Below, piece after piece: positions 10,047-17,981 of a stretch of DNA of 64,000 nt. Source of the DNA: Anaerolineae bacterium (GTDB lineage Bacteria; Chloroflexota; Anaerolineae; Promineifilales; Promineifilaceae); the NCBI GenBank assembly GCA_023382655.1, contig JAHDWK010000021.1:62001-126000 (forward strand). The letters run 5' to 3'. Made by a program: the position numbers and the translations under genes. Each line of letters begins with the position of its first letter. Positions within the stretch are counted from its first letter, which is position 1. The notes beneath the pieces are model-generated. The model had not been told where the DNA came from, did not search any database, and saw only the letters and a list, made by a program, of their open reading frames with translations.

Positions 10047-10728
10047 TTAGCGCTGACTGCAGGCATGAGCAAACGCCTTCAAATGTCGATTCAACCACAC
10101 CAGACACCGGGAGAGGCAGTGACTTTTCCGCGCTAAACACGTCACACAATGGCGCAACCCGATATTCCCCCCTTCAACCACGTAAGCCTCGTTTTTATCA
10201 AGCCAGGACAGATGATATTCTTGGCGATAGGTCAAGCAGTCATACAGCTGAAACTGGTCGCTGTCGTATTGAGCCGCAGACACAGCATCCACCATCTGCT
10301 GCCCACTCTCTAGAGTACGCCGCATTACCGCTCTGATAGCCGGAAAGCAGGATTTCGGACGGTCAACAATGGTCATGATATAAACTTCGTTTCTTGCCAA
10401 TGAAAGTGAATAACCCGTCTTGTCTTGCTACTGCGACCGGCTTCTGGGATCTGGGCAGCATCTCCGGCAGGCTGTTTGTGCATTCTTGGAGCTCATTGGC
10501 GACTTGCTGCGGTGACACACCCAGATGACGGGCTGCTTGCCGTTGGCTGTGGTCATCCAGTACCAGGCGGATGGTTTGTTGTCAGGTTGCCAGTCCATGC
10601 CCAGGCGTTTTAGGGACGGGTACATATTTTCGATAGCAGACCTTGCATCTGTAAACTTGGCTGCCGGCACAAGTTCTGCCGTTTTCAACCTCTTGATCTG
10701 TTCTCTGGCAGTGTGGACATTGACGCAT
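10047..10728 (-). pseudogene. IS1-family transposase, broken
   Basis: Assembled from two minus-strand frames, this is a nearly full IS1-type transposase. From ATG 10728 there is a zinc ribbon (MRQCPHC then YRCKVCYRKYVP). An in-frame TGA near 10600, probably an Arg codon once, interrupts the linker. A helix-turn-helix follows (SQRQAARHLGVSPQQVANEL), then GLFTFIGKKRS of the catalytic DDE region. A frameshift at about 10375-10385 leads into IMTIVDRPKSCFP, AQYDSDQFQLYDCL, the VEGGNIGLRH block and a Cys/Arg-rich end. These blocks occur in this order in IS1 transposases. Two independent lesions mean the element is dead unless programmed frameshifting is involved, and the TGA argues against that. 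Terminal repeats were not identified. Confidence 0.8.
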
Positions 10729-11168
10729 ATGCCTTTTATATCATGCTCTTTGTAGTAGCCACTCCCGAATGTAAAACGGCCGTACCCCTTTTCCTTAATC
10801 CCCCTATTTCCTGAAAAATCCCCAAAATCGGTATATTTATACTTGCTAATCGGTATAAATATACTCTGGAACAAAACCGGAAAAGCTGTAAGATCGTGTT
10901 CATGATAAACACGGCCGTCTGGTGGTAAGCAACCACCCGATAGCCGCCAAAACCATCTGGGCATCCAGGACGTTTGAGGGATAAACAACCACTGGCAGGT
11001 GGGTGTTATACACACAGGCCAAGCTGACAGCCCGATCCTCTCCGTTCGCGGCCCAAACCCCATACCCAATTCAATCTGTTATTCACTTTGCCTCCAGGGG
11101 TGGTCATCGGCTGCCTGTTTGCTGCTGCTTGCCTGGGGAGACGGGGAATGACAGCAAGGAGTAGACAC
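10729..11168. other. intergenic region upstream of the T4SS-like island
   Basis: About 440 bases without a credible gene. The left part probably contains one end of the dead IS1 element. It includes the AT-rich inverted repeat at 10831-10864 and two ACGGCCGT octamers (about 10778 and 10902). A promoter for the plus-strand lipoprotein gene at 11169 is expected here, but I see no strong consensus. Confidence 0.5.
10831..10864. repeat. AT-rich inverted repeat, 12-bp arms
   Basis: GTATATTTATAC at 10831-10842 is the exact reverse complement of GTATAAATATAC at 10853-10864; the arms are separated by 10 bases. Each arm is preceded by CG. There is no T-tract, so an operator or cruciform is more likely than a terminator. 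It lies about 300 bases upstream of the first gene of the island. Confidence 0.65.
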
Positions 11169-13232
11169 ATGAAGCCTATCTGGCGTATTACCACCCTCTT
11201 AACCTCTCTCTTACTGGTCGTTTTGCTGCTTGCTGCCTGCACCAACCCCGGCGAGCCGCAGCCCCCAGGCTGCATCAGCCACGGCATCGGCATCATACCC
11301 ACCGCCACCCGCCAGACAGACCCAGACCTGTTCAGCCCGCCAACGCCGCCTGACGGCGGGGATGATACGACCGCCTGCCCGACCCCCATCCTGGTGGACA
11401 TCGTGCCGGAGACATTCCCTGAGCAGTTCGTGACTACGGCCGTGGTCAACCTCTCATTAGACATCACCAACCAGGATTTAGCAGCCACGGCCGTGGGCGA
11501 TGATATGCTGGCGGTCGCCTGGCTCAGCGAGAGCGATGGTATCACCGACATCTTTGTCGCCCTGTCACGCGGCGGTAACCATTTTCAGGTGCGGCAACTG
11601 GACAGTGGTAGCAGCGTCTCCCTGGCTTTCAGCCGCGCCAACCGGCTGCATGTTGTCTACGAACAAGACGGCCGTACCCTCTACCGCGCTGCCGATCAGG
11701 GAACCCATCCGGCCGACGTGGAGCCAATCTTTGTGGCACACGGCCGTACCCCCCAGGTCGTTGTAGATGAACTCAACTGGGCGCATGTGCTGTATGAACA
11801 GGACGGCCGTATCTTCAAAGCCAAACACCTCTCCGGTGACGCCTGGCTTGCCCAATACGTCACCGATGGTTCCATTGCCGGCGTAGCCCCGTTCTATAAC
11901 GACCAGGGCGCCAACATTTTTGGCATCCCCAGCGACGCTTACTGGTTTGGACTTTTCCTGGCCGTGACTGATGATTCGCAGATTCGTCTGCTGCGTTATC
12001 TCTCCTGGTTCAATCTATGGCAGCAAACGGCCGTCATCCCCTTGCCGCCTGATGAGCAACTAACCGGCCACTTCGACGGGCTCAGTGCAGGCTCGGTGGG
12101 ACTGGATTATCTGGCCGTCAGTGAAGAGGAAGCCTGGGTGTATGCCGCCTGGGTGACAAAACGGCCGTTTCCAGAGCCGCCTTTACCTCATTACGTCCAG
12201 CCCAGCTTTGAAGCGGCCAATCCCCTGTATCCTGACCAGATCGCCAACCCCAACCACATCTACACCGGTCTCAATGCCGTCCGCTGGCGCAGCCAGGACA
12301 CTCCCTTCGATGCCGGTCTGCGGCAAACCATCTCCGTCCCCGACCCCAACGGCACTATCACTTTTGAAGCCTGGGGTTTGGTGGACACGGCCGCGGGCGC
12401 TGACCTGACGCTCCGCATCGGCATTGATCCCACCGGCGGTGACAACCCGAACGGCCCAGATGTGGTCTGGTCAGAGGCTGCTGCCTCTCCGGTATTTACC
12501 CCCTTAAGTATCACCGTTGCCGCCCAGGGTAGCAGTGTGGCTACCGTCTTCCTGCGCGGCACGTTGGATACGGCTGCTGTGCCTGGTACGGCCGTCTGGG
12601 ATTCGGCCGTGATTCATCCTTTGGCAGGCTCAGGGTCAGCGCTGGTTAATGGCGACTTTGAAGGCCCTTTCATCTCCCAAGATTCCATCACCGTGCCCGA
12701 AGGCTGGACGGCCTGGTACCAGGACAGCGGCAATACCCTGCCCGGCGGCCGTGACGTGACCACCGTTTACGCCGCCTGGTCAGACAACGGCGGCTTTAGT
12801 TGGACTGGCCCAGAAGCCATCACCGCCAACCACGACTCCAGCGGCAGCACCACCGGCGCTATCCGGCCGGATGTCTATCCCATCATCTCAACGGCGACTG
12901 AACCGCCATCAGTCAACTTCTTCTATATCTACGAGACCGGCGACCCGCCCCCTGGCACTACCTTTCTGCGATTTGGACGGCCGTATCTGACCATGTGTGA
13001 CCTGGGCACGGCCGTTTGCACCGATACCTCCGGTACGCCCCCTTCGACAACAGGCTCAGGGCGAGCTCTCTCAGGGCAAGCTCTCTTGCCCCGTCACGTC
13101 ATCCGCCCCAGCTACCGCCTGTTGGCCGCGCGGGATCCTTTCAACCTTAACCGGGCCATCCTGACCTGGGATTCCCTGCAAACCGACGCCGCCTACAAGG
13201 ACGTGCACGCCACCTATCTGGTACTGCGCTGA
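11169..13232 (+). CDS. lipoprotein with sialidase-like beta-propeller repeats
   Basis: The start is ATG 11169: AAGGAG lies 7 bases upstream and the product begins with a lipoprotein signal (MKPIWRITTLL, then LLAAC). The 687-residue protein has repeated blocks (LHVVYEQDGRTLYRA, AHVLYEQDGRIFKA) typical of BNR/sialidase-like propellers. A jelly-roll-like insert follows around residues 370-500, and the propeller resumes (YAAWSDNGGFSWTGPE). It is probably anchored to the membrane exterior and binds a polymer or carbohydrate; no catalytic residues are recognised. Near the end, a copy of the TTCGACA..GCTCAG repeat is read through in frame. It is the first gene of the plus-strand island and is followed 61 bases later by another exported protein. 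Confidence 0.75.
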   Translation: MKPIWRITTLLTSLLLVVLLLAACTNPGEPQPPGCISHGIGIIPTATRQTDPDLFSPPTPPDGGDDTTACPTPILVDIVPETFPEQFVTTAVVNLSLDITNQDLAATAVGDDMLAVAWLSESDGITDIFVALSRGGNHFQVRQLDSGSSVSLAFSRANRLHVVYEQDGRTLYRAADQGTHPADVEPIFVAHGRTPQVVVDELNWAHVLYEQDGRIFKAKHLSGDAWLAQYVTDGSIAGVAPFYNDQGANIFGIPSDAYWFGLFLAVTDDSQIRLLRYLSWFNLWQQTAVIPLPPDEQLTGHFDGLSAGSVGLDYLAVSEEEAWVYAAWVTKRPFPEPPLPHYVQPSFEAANPLYPDQIANPNHIYTGLNAVRWRSQDTPFDAGLRQTISVPDPNGTITFEAWGLVDTAAGADLTLRIGIDPTGGDNPNGPDVVWSEAAASPVFTPLSITVAAQGSSVATVFLRGTLDTAAVPGTAVWDSAVIHPLAGSGSALVNGDFEGPFISQDSITVPEGWTAWYQDSGNTLPGGRDVTTVYAAWSDNGGFSWTGPEAITANHDSSGSTTGAIRPDVYPIISTATEPPSVNFFYIYETGDPPPGTTFLRFGRPYLTMCDLGTAVCTDTSGTPPSTTGSGRALSGQALLPRHVIRPSYRLLAARDPFNLNRAILTWDSLQTDAAYKDVHATYLVLR
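13041..13086 (+). repeat. degenerate TTCGACA..GCTCAG-type repeat inside a CDS
   Basis: The block starting CCTTCGACAACAGGCTCAGG and continuing with two partial TCAGGGC copies resembles the clean copies at 14236-14298 and 29564-29597. It is translated in frame within the lipoprotein. Confidence 0.5.
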
Positions 13233-13293
13233 CTGGAATTATGAATTAGGAATTATGAATTATGAAGAGCCTGCCAAGTGGAGAGATGCCCTG

Positions 13294-14721
13294 ATGAAAA
13301 AACAACGACTGTTCTGGTTCATATGCTTGCTGCTGGTTTTACCTTTGCCGGTTCTCCTCTTCTTATTACTGGATGTGGCCCAGGGCGAGGTTATCTCCCC
13401 TGACATGGTTTTCACCGGCCCTGGTCAACGCTATACGGAGAACATTCCCGTCATTGACATCCGCACCTTTGGCTATCAGCCGGTCGTTTTGACTGCTGCC
13501 GGAGATACAGCCGGCGCCGCGGTGGTGGGGCAGGGTGGGGGGAGTGACCCAAGCAATCCCTATGCCGTCATCCGTAAAACCGGCCCGACCTTTGTGGCTC
13601 CTGGCGCGACGGCCCATTATGAAGTCACGCTGAGCAACTACGAAAGTATGACCCACACCTACCAGTTGACGGACACCTTGCCCCTGCCACTAACCTACAT
13701 TCAGGATGCAAGCAGCGATCTAACCTTCAACCCGGCCACCCGCACCCTGACCTGGCAGGGCGAACTATCACCCGGCCACCTGGATTACGTCATTGAAGAA
13801 AACAGCTTCGTGCTGCCCTATCTCGACCTGGCCGGCTTTGGCGCGGTCAACCTGTGCGATGACTTCATTGCCAGCGGCGAGGATTGTAATGACGTGACCG
13901 TGACCTTCAACCTGGGCATAAACGGTTACACCGCCAATCTATATGGCCAGGTGTTGTCCCAACTGACGGTGTCGACCAATGGTCTGGTTTTAGGGAACAA
14001 CACGGCCGTAGACGGCCGTAACCAATGGCTGCCTGACCCAGACACGTCCGGCCTCTTGCTGGCTGGATTATGGCGTGATGTGGACCTGACCACCAGCGGT
14101 CGTTGGCACGTGGCCATTATCAGCGGTCTGGTGGCCGGGTACGACGTTTTCTACGTCCAGTGGCACGATGCATCTCACGCCAATAACCCCGATTTAACCG
14201 CCCGTCACGCCATCGCTATTTTGCTGAACGGTAGTGCTTCGACAAGCTCAGCACAAGCTTCGACATGCTCAGCACAAGCTTCGACAAGCTCAGCACAGGC
14301 TGTAGCCGGCCACGCTTTTTTCATCTATGACAACATCTCCGACCCGGCGCAGCTGGTCATGCAAGGTTACACCATTGGCGTTACGGACAAGACCGGTGCG
14401 CGTGGTTTGACTTATGCCTATGCTCCCTGCCCCTGGCCCGCAGACTGCGACGATACCCATCCACCGCAAGGTTATCCGCCGCTGGCCGGAACGACGTTAT
14501 ACCTGCAACCAGTGCTGTTGGGCGCGGGCCGTGATTATCACCGCACCTTCAGCTACCGGGCCATCGTCAACGGCCAGGTGCCGGAGACGATAACCAACAC
14601 GGCCGTCGCCACCAGTAGTTCCGCCGACCCGGCGCTGGCGTCTGTCTGGTCCACCCATTATCTCTACGTGCGCCGGCAAACTTATTTACCGTTCGTGTCT
14701 GCTTTCGAGGTAGCCCCATGA
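13294..14721 (+). CDS. secreted DUF11-type repeat protein with LP-type C-terminal tail
   Basis: ATG 13294 is chosen: GGAGAG is 8 bases upstream and a clear signal peptide follows (MKKQRLFWFICLLLVLPLPV). The 475-residue product has a DUF11-like domain at about 95-160 (FVAPGATAHYEVTLSN, then YQLTDTLPLPLTYI). A central beta-rich domain follows, with paired Cys residues (NLCDDFIASGEDCND) and TNGLVLGNN; it looks like a lectin or coat-type fold, and a second DUF11-like half follows. Residues around 315-335 come from an in-frame 21-bp triplicated repeat. The end RRQTYLPFVSAFEVAP carries the YLP-type tail seen in other secreted proteins of this window. Its stop overlaps the next start (ATGA), so the two are translationally coupled. 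Probably surface-exposed; exact function unknown. Confidence 0.75.
   Translation: MKKQRLFWFICLLLVLPLPVLLFLLLDVAQGEVISPDMVFTGPGQRYTENIPVIDIRTFGYQPVVLTAAGDTAGAAVVGQGGGSDPSNPYAVIRKTGPTFVAPGATAHYEVTLSNYESMTHTYQLTDTLPLPLTYIQDASSDLTFNPATRTLTWQGELSPGHLDYVIEENSFVLPYLDLAGFGAVNLCDDFIASGEDCNDVTVTFNLGINGYTANLYGQVLSQLTVSTNGLVLGNNTAVDGRNQWLPDPDTSGLLLAGLWRDVDLTTSGRWHVAIISGLVAGYDVFYVQWHDASHANNPDLTARHAIAILLNGSASTSSAQASTCSAQASTSSAQAVAGHAFFIYDNISDPAQLVMQGYTIGVTDKTGARGLTYAYAPCPWPADCDDTHPPQGYPPLAGTTLYLQPVLLGAGRDYHRTFSYRAIVNGQVPETITNTAVATSSSADPALASVWSTHYLYVRRQTYLPFVSAFEVAP
14236..14298 (+). repeat. three tandem 21-bp units within a CDS
   Basis: Three units of GCTTCGACAAGCTCAGCACA plus one base, differing by one or two bases, encode ASTSSAQ, ASTCSAQ and ASTSSAQ in frame. 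The unit matches a dispersed repeat found elsewhere in this window (13041 and, inverted, 29564). The unit length is a multiple of three, so expansion or contraction keeps the frame. Confidence 0.85.
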
Positions 14722-16181
14722 AACACCAGGTTGTACCCGGCGCGGATGGTTGCTACCCCACCACCACACGGCCGTTACTGCTGGCTGCCGGTCTGTTTAT
14801 GCTAACCAGTTTAGGTTGTGGTCTCATCGGCTTCATCGAAAACCCAGCGCCGCTGGCCGGCCCCAGCTATTGGGCTGCCGAAACCGGCACGCCTATTCCC
14901 ACGGTAACGGTCTTCCTGGGCACATCTACCCCGGTCTATGCCGACACACCTGTTCCGGCTCTCATTACTACCACGCCGGAATGGACGACGGTGACGGCTA
15001 CCCCTATCCTGCCGCCGCCCACAGCGACCCCATTTGCGTTCACGGCCACCCCTTTCTGGGTGACGACAACGCCCATTTTTATCACCGAAACCCCCGAACC
15101 GCCGGTCACGACCACACCCGGCCTGCCCATGATTGGCTACACCACGCCGGCGCCGCTGGAAACCCCCTATTACCGCATCGGCACGTTCTATATGAACAGC
15201 GACGTGTACGTGGGCGGGCCAACCGGCCTGGTTTTCCGCATCATCGGCCACGAGACGCAGCCCAGCCCACGAAACGACGAAGCCATCTATCACTTCGTGA
15301 CTATCCAGGTGACCAATTACACCGCCGAAGCAGTGATTGTGGCCGCTGCCGATGTTTTTTTCATCCGCCGCGTCGAGCGTGAGGGTGAACGGCTGCACGG
15401 CCGTTGGGTGCCCCAAAACGAGCCGATTATCGCCCACGGTCTACCCGCTTACGACACGCAGCAGCTAGACCCCATTCCCCCCGATGGTCAGCGGGATTTT
15501 ATCCTCGGCTTTGTGGTACCGGACGGCGACGTGCGCGAGTTGGGCCTCATCACCGACTGGAACCGGCCGGTGGCCGGTGGACTGCCCATCTGGTTCTACC
15601 TGGAAGACGATCCACTGGGGCCCTTCAATGACGCTTACCAACCGCCGCCGCCCACACCCATTGTCCTGGATGATGGCGACATGCAGGGCAACCCCGGCGA
15701 CCCGGGCAGCGGCGATGGTCTGTGGCCGACGACCGGTTTTGTCACCCGCGGTTTTGGCTGCCACGAACTGTACACCGGCATTGACGGCTCTGGTTTTGGC
15801 TGCCCGCCCGAGCGTCCCTGGTTCCACAACGGCGTTGACATCGCCAACGCCGCCGGCACCCTCATCTGGTCGCCGGTGGAGGGCACAATGCTCTACGCCG
15901 GCCCCAACAGCACCGGCCCGGATTGCTCCGAGATTCCCGGCTCGCAGCCACCCCATGAAGGGCTGGGCAACTACCAACGTGTCAGCGGCGAGGACACGCT
16001 CCATTACTTCGGCCATCTCAGCGGCTTCCTGGTGACATCGGGCAGTGTGGCCGCCGGACAGATGGTGGCGGAAATGGGGTCTACCGGATGCAGCACGGGC
16101 AGCCATCTGCACTGGATTGTGTACCAAAACGGCAACCTGGTAGACCCGGCCTTGTGGGCTGGGCCGGGGCCGAGTCCGTGA
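14718..16181 (+). CDS. M23 (LytM-type) metallopeptidase lipoprotein
   Basis: 487 residues; GAGG lies 7 bases before ATG 14718, which overlaps the previous stop. A lipoprotein signal (LTSLGCG) is followed by a long Thr/Pro linker with repeated TPxxxTxTP (residues about 50-150). A beta-rich domain at 155-300 comes next. The peptidase domain at about 335-480 keeps the M23 zinc ligands: His370 and Asp374 (HNGVDIAN) and His463/His465 (GSHLHW). It would cleave cell-wall peptide bridges outside the membrane, acting like a VirB1-type wall-remodelling enzyme for an envelope-spanning apparatus. Its place just upstream of T4SS-like genes supports that role. The linker could span a thick envelope. Confidence 0.85.
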   Translation: MKHQVVPGADGCYPTTTRPLLLAAGLFMLTSLGCGLIGFIENPAPLAGPSYWAAETGTPIPTVTVFLGTSTPVYADTPVPALITTTPEWTTVTATPILPPPTATPFAFTATPFWVTTTPIFITETPEPPVTTTPGLPMIGYTTPAPLETPYYRIGTFYMNSDVYVGGPTGLVFRIIGHETQPSPRNDEAIYHFVTIQVTNYTAEAVIVAAADVFFIRRVEREGERLHGRWVPQNEPIIAHGLPAYDTQQLDPIPPDGQRDFILGFVVPDGDVRELGLITDWNRPVAGGLPIWFYLEDDPLGPFNDAYQPPPPTPIVLDDGDMQGNPGDPGSGDGLWPTTGFVTRGFGCHELYTGIDGSGFGCPPERPWFHNGVDIANAAGTLIWSPVEGTMLYAGPNSTGPDCSEIPGSQPPHEGLGNYQRVSGEDTLHYFGHLSGFLVTSGSVAAGQMVAEMGSTGCSTGSHLHWIVYQNGNLVDPALWAGPGPSP

Positions 16182-16221
16182 CAGAGTGACAAGGTGACAT
16201 GGTGACAAGGTGAAAATAGTT

Positions 16222-17067
16222 ATGGCGAACAAAAAGGCATTACGACTCATTGAACTTGGACTACATCCCGTTCTCCTCGGCAGCGAGGGGGAAGATCGCA
16301 AACGGCCGTTACACAAAGGCTGGCAAACGGCCGTCTACACCGCGGCCGATGTCCGCAGCTGGCCGCCACAGAACAACATCGGTATCCGCTGTGGTTTGCA
16401 GCGAGACGGCCGCAGCCTCATTGTCTTCGACTTTGACAGCGAGGCTACCCGTGTCTTTCCCACCTGGCGCTGGGGGTTGGCCCAGCGTTTCCGGCAGCCC
16501 TTGGCCACGGTCGTGAGCGCCCGCGGCTACCACGTCTACTTTTTCACCAGCGAGGCCCATCCCGGCCGGACATTAGCGGGCCGTTATGTGCAAACGCTGA
16601 ATGAAACAAACGGCCGTAAACGATTGTTCAAATTCATTGAGACATTGGGAACCGGTCGCCAGGTGGTCTCGGCCGGCAGTCGTCATCCCAGTGGCCATCG
16701 CTACCGGTTTGGCCCCGGTACCGGCTATGAAGATATTCCCACCCTGACCGCCGGGCAGTACCAGGCATTGGTCACGCTTAGTAAATCCTTTGATGAACGG
16801 CCGTCGCAACCGGAGCGCAACCCACGGGTGCATCCTGTGAGGCTTCGTGGTGAACTCAGCGGCATTGCGAACTGCCTGGATTATGCCCGGCGTTTCATTG
16901 GCGCTGCTGAACAGGAAGAACCTAACGGTGACATTCGTTTCCTGGGGCAGGGGGGTTTGCTGGTCACGGCCGATGGCCGGGGCTGGTACTCATTCAGCGA
17001 GGAGACAGGCGGTGGCCTGCCTGAACTCATCGCCTGGCACCAATCTTTACTGGTGGGGGAGGTCTAG
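16222..17067 (+). CDS. bifunctional primase-polymerase (prim-pol / AEP) domain protein
   Basis: 281 residues from ATG 16222, with AAGGTG 9 bases upstream; a GTG at 16210 is an alternative. It matches the Prim-Pol family: NNIGIRCGL, acidic pair Asp70/Asp72 in VFDFDSE, His104 in RGYHVYF, and FIETLGTGRQVVSAGSRHPSG, which carries the usual nucleotide-contacting region. No helicase domain is fused. Such enzymes prime or extend DNA on plasmids, phages and integrative elements, so this gene suggests the island replicates or processes its own DNA. It is the only clear DNA-metabolism enzyme inside an otherwise envelope-related gene run. The upstream spacer is built from repeated GTGACA words. Confidence 0.8.
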   Translation: MANKKALRLIELGLHPVLLGSEGEDRKRPLHKGWQTAVYTAADVRSWPPQNNIGIRCGLQRDGRSLIVFDFDSEATRVFPTWRWGLAQRFRQPLATVVSARGYHVYFFTSEAHPGRTLAGRYVQTLNETNGRKRLFKFIETLGTGRQVVSAGSRHPSGHRYRFGPGTGYEDIPTLTAGQYQALVTLSKSFDERPSQPERNPRVHPVRLRGELSGIANCLDYARRFIGAAEQEEPNGDIRFLGQGGLLVTADGRGWYSFSEETGGGLPELIAWHQSLLVGEV

Positions 17068-17070
17068 GGC

Positions 17071-17208
17071 ATGTTGGCCGTCGTCATCCTTGTTAGCCTG
17101 GTATCTATCGCCCTCATTCTCTTCTGGCCCCGGCGCAGCAAATACGTGCGCCGCGTGACCAAATCATACAACGGGCAGCGATACGGGAAGGAACGGGAAT
17201 TGTACTAA
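17071..17208 (+). CDS. small single-span membrane protein, 45 residues
   Basis: A short gene beginning MLAVVILVSLVSIALILFWP, then a basic tail (RRSKYVRRVTKSYNGQRYG) ending ERELY. GGAGG (17058-17062) lies 8 bases before the ATG, and its TAA overlaps the next ATG (TAATG at 17206-17210). Tight packing and a good ribosome site argue that it is real. One transmembrane helix with a positive cytoplasmic tail is predicted by eye. It may be a small structural subunit of the secretion-like apparatus; family not recognised. Confidence 0.75.
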   Translation: MLAVVILVSLVSIALILFWPRRSKYVRRVTKSYNGQRYGKERELY

Positions 17209-17981
17209 TGGGAAATGATAGCTGGTTTACAGCGTTTGTAAGGAAACGTCCACGATTGCATTGGTTGGCGAGCTGGCTGCCTTTTTTACTGGCCGTGTTA
17301 GTAGGCATAACCACAGCGCAGAGTGGCGGTGATACCCGCCTAACCATTCGGCTGCGCGCCAGCGACGGCCGTGCCGTGACCGGCGAGACCATTATCCTGG
17401 AACGGCTGCCGGAAGAAGAGCCAATGCTCTGTGTCACCGACCAGGACGGCGCCTGCGTCTGGCGGGTGGGGCGCGGTTTGTACCAGGTGTTGTTTACCCG
17501 GCCGCTAGACGACATCTCCGCTCTGGCTGTGGCCGAAGGGGGGTTGCGTGGTTTGGGTATTACCATGGGCGATGCCAGCGTCACTTACCATTTCACTTTT
17601 CACAGCGACGGCCGTGTCTACTTTGATGCCGCCCCCGACGCGGCTGTGCCGTCTCCCCTTATTCCCATTGGCGAAGCGCGGCACGGCGGCAGTGCGCCAA
17701 CACCAGCGCTGCCTGCCGGAGTTGATGAACCAGCTGAGGTAACGCCCACCCCTGAACCAACCAACGCCCCGGATACGGCCGTGCGTACCACATCTGGCAG
17801 CTCCTGGCGCCTCATCCTGTTTATCGGCGGCGGCCTGGTGATTGGCGGTGGCCTGCACCTCCTGCGGCGCCGTGCAAAGCCAATCCTGCACGCGCCCAAA
17901 GGAAAGGGCCGGTCAGGCAAACAGCAGAAGCCTCACGCCGAAACCACCCAGCCAAAAGACGAGGAGACTCCCCATGCTTGA
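17208..17981 (+). CDS. membrane-anchored protein with Cna-B-like domain and Pro/Thr stalk
   Basis: 257 residues. An N-terminal hydrophobic segment (LASWLPFLLAVLVGITTA) acts as signal or anchor. A beta-sandwich like a carboxypeptidase-regulatory or Cna-B domain follows (LTIRLRASDGRAVTGETIILERL, CVTDQDGACVWRVGRGLYQV). A Pro/Thr/Glu stalk (about 165-195), a second membrane span (LILFIGGGLVIGGGLHLL) and a basic Lys-rich cytoplasmic tail complete it. The start overlaps the previous stop by one base, and its end overlaps the following gene by 8 bases. The topology is extracellular domain, stalk, membrane, basic tail. Function unknown; likely part of the same envelope complex. Confidence 0.7.
   Translation: MGNDSWFTAFVRKRPRLHWLASWLPFLLAVLVGITTAQSGGDTRLTIRLRASDGRAVTGETIILERLPEEEPMLCVTDQDGACVWRVGRGLYQVLFTRPLDDISALAVAEGGLRGLGITMGDASVTYHFTFHSDGRVYFDAAPDAAVPSPLIPIGEARHGGSAPTPALPAGVDEPAEVTPTPEPTNAPDTAVRTTSGSSWRLILFIGGGLVIGGGLHLLRRRAKPILHAPKGKGRSGKQQKPHAETTQPKDEETPHA

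Noticed and set aside
14236..14298. CRISPR or minisatellite outside genes
   Set aside because: Contiguous 21-bp units without spacers, translated in frame within a secreted protein.
15465..16316. Long minus-strand frame opposite the M23 gene
   Set aside because: A shadow of the GC-rich M23 coding strand, with His/Arg/Gly-rich composition and no start signal.
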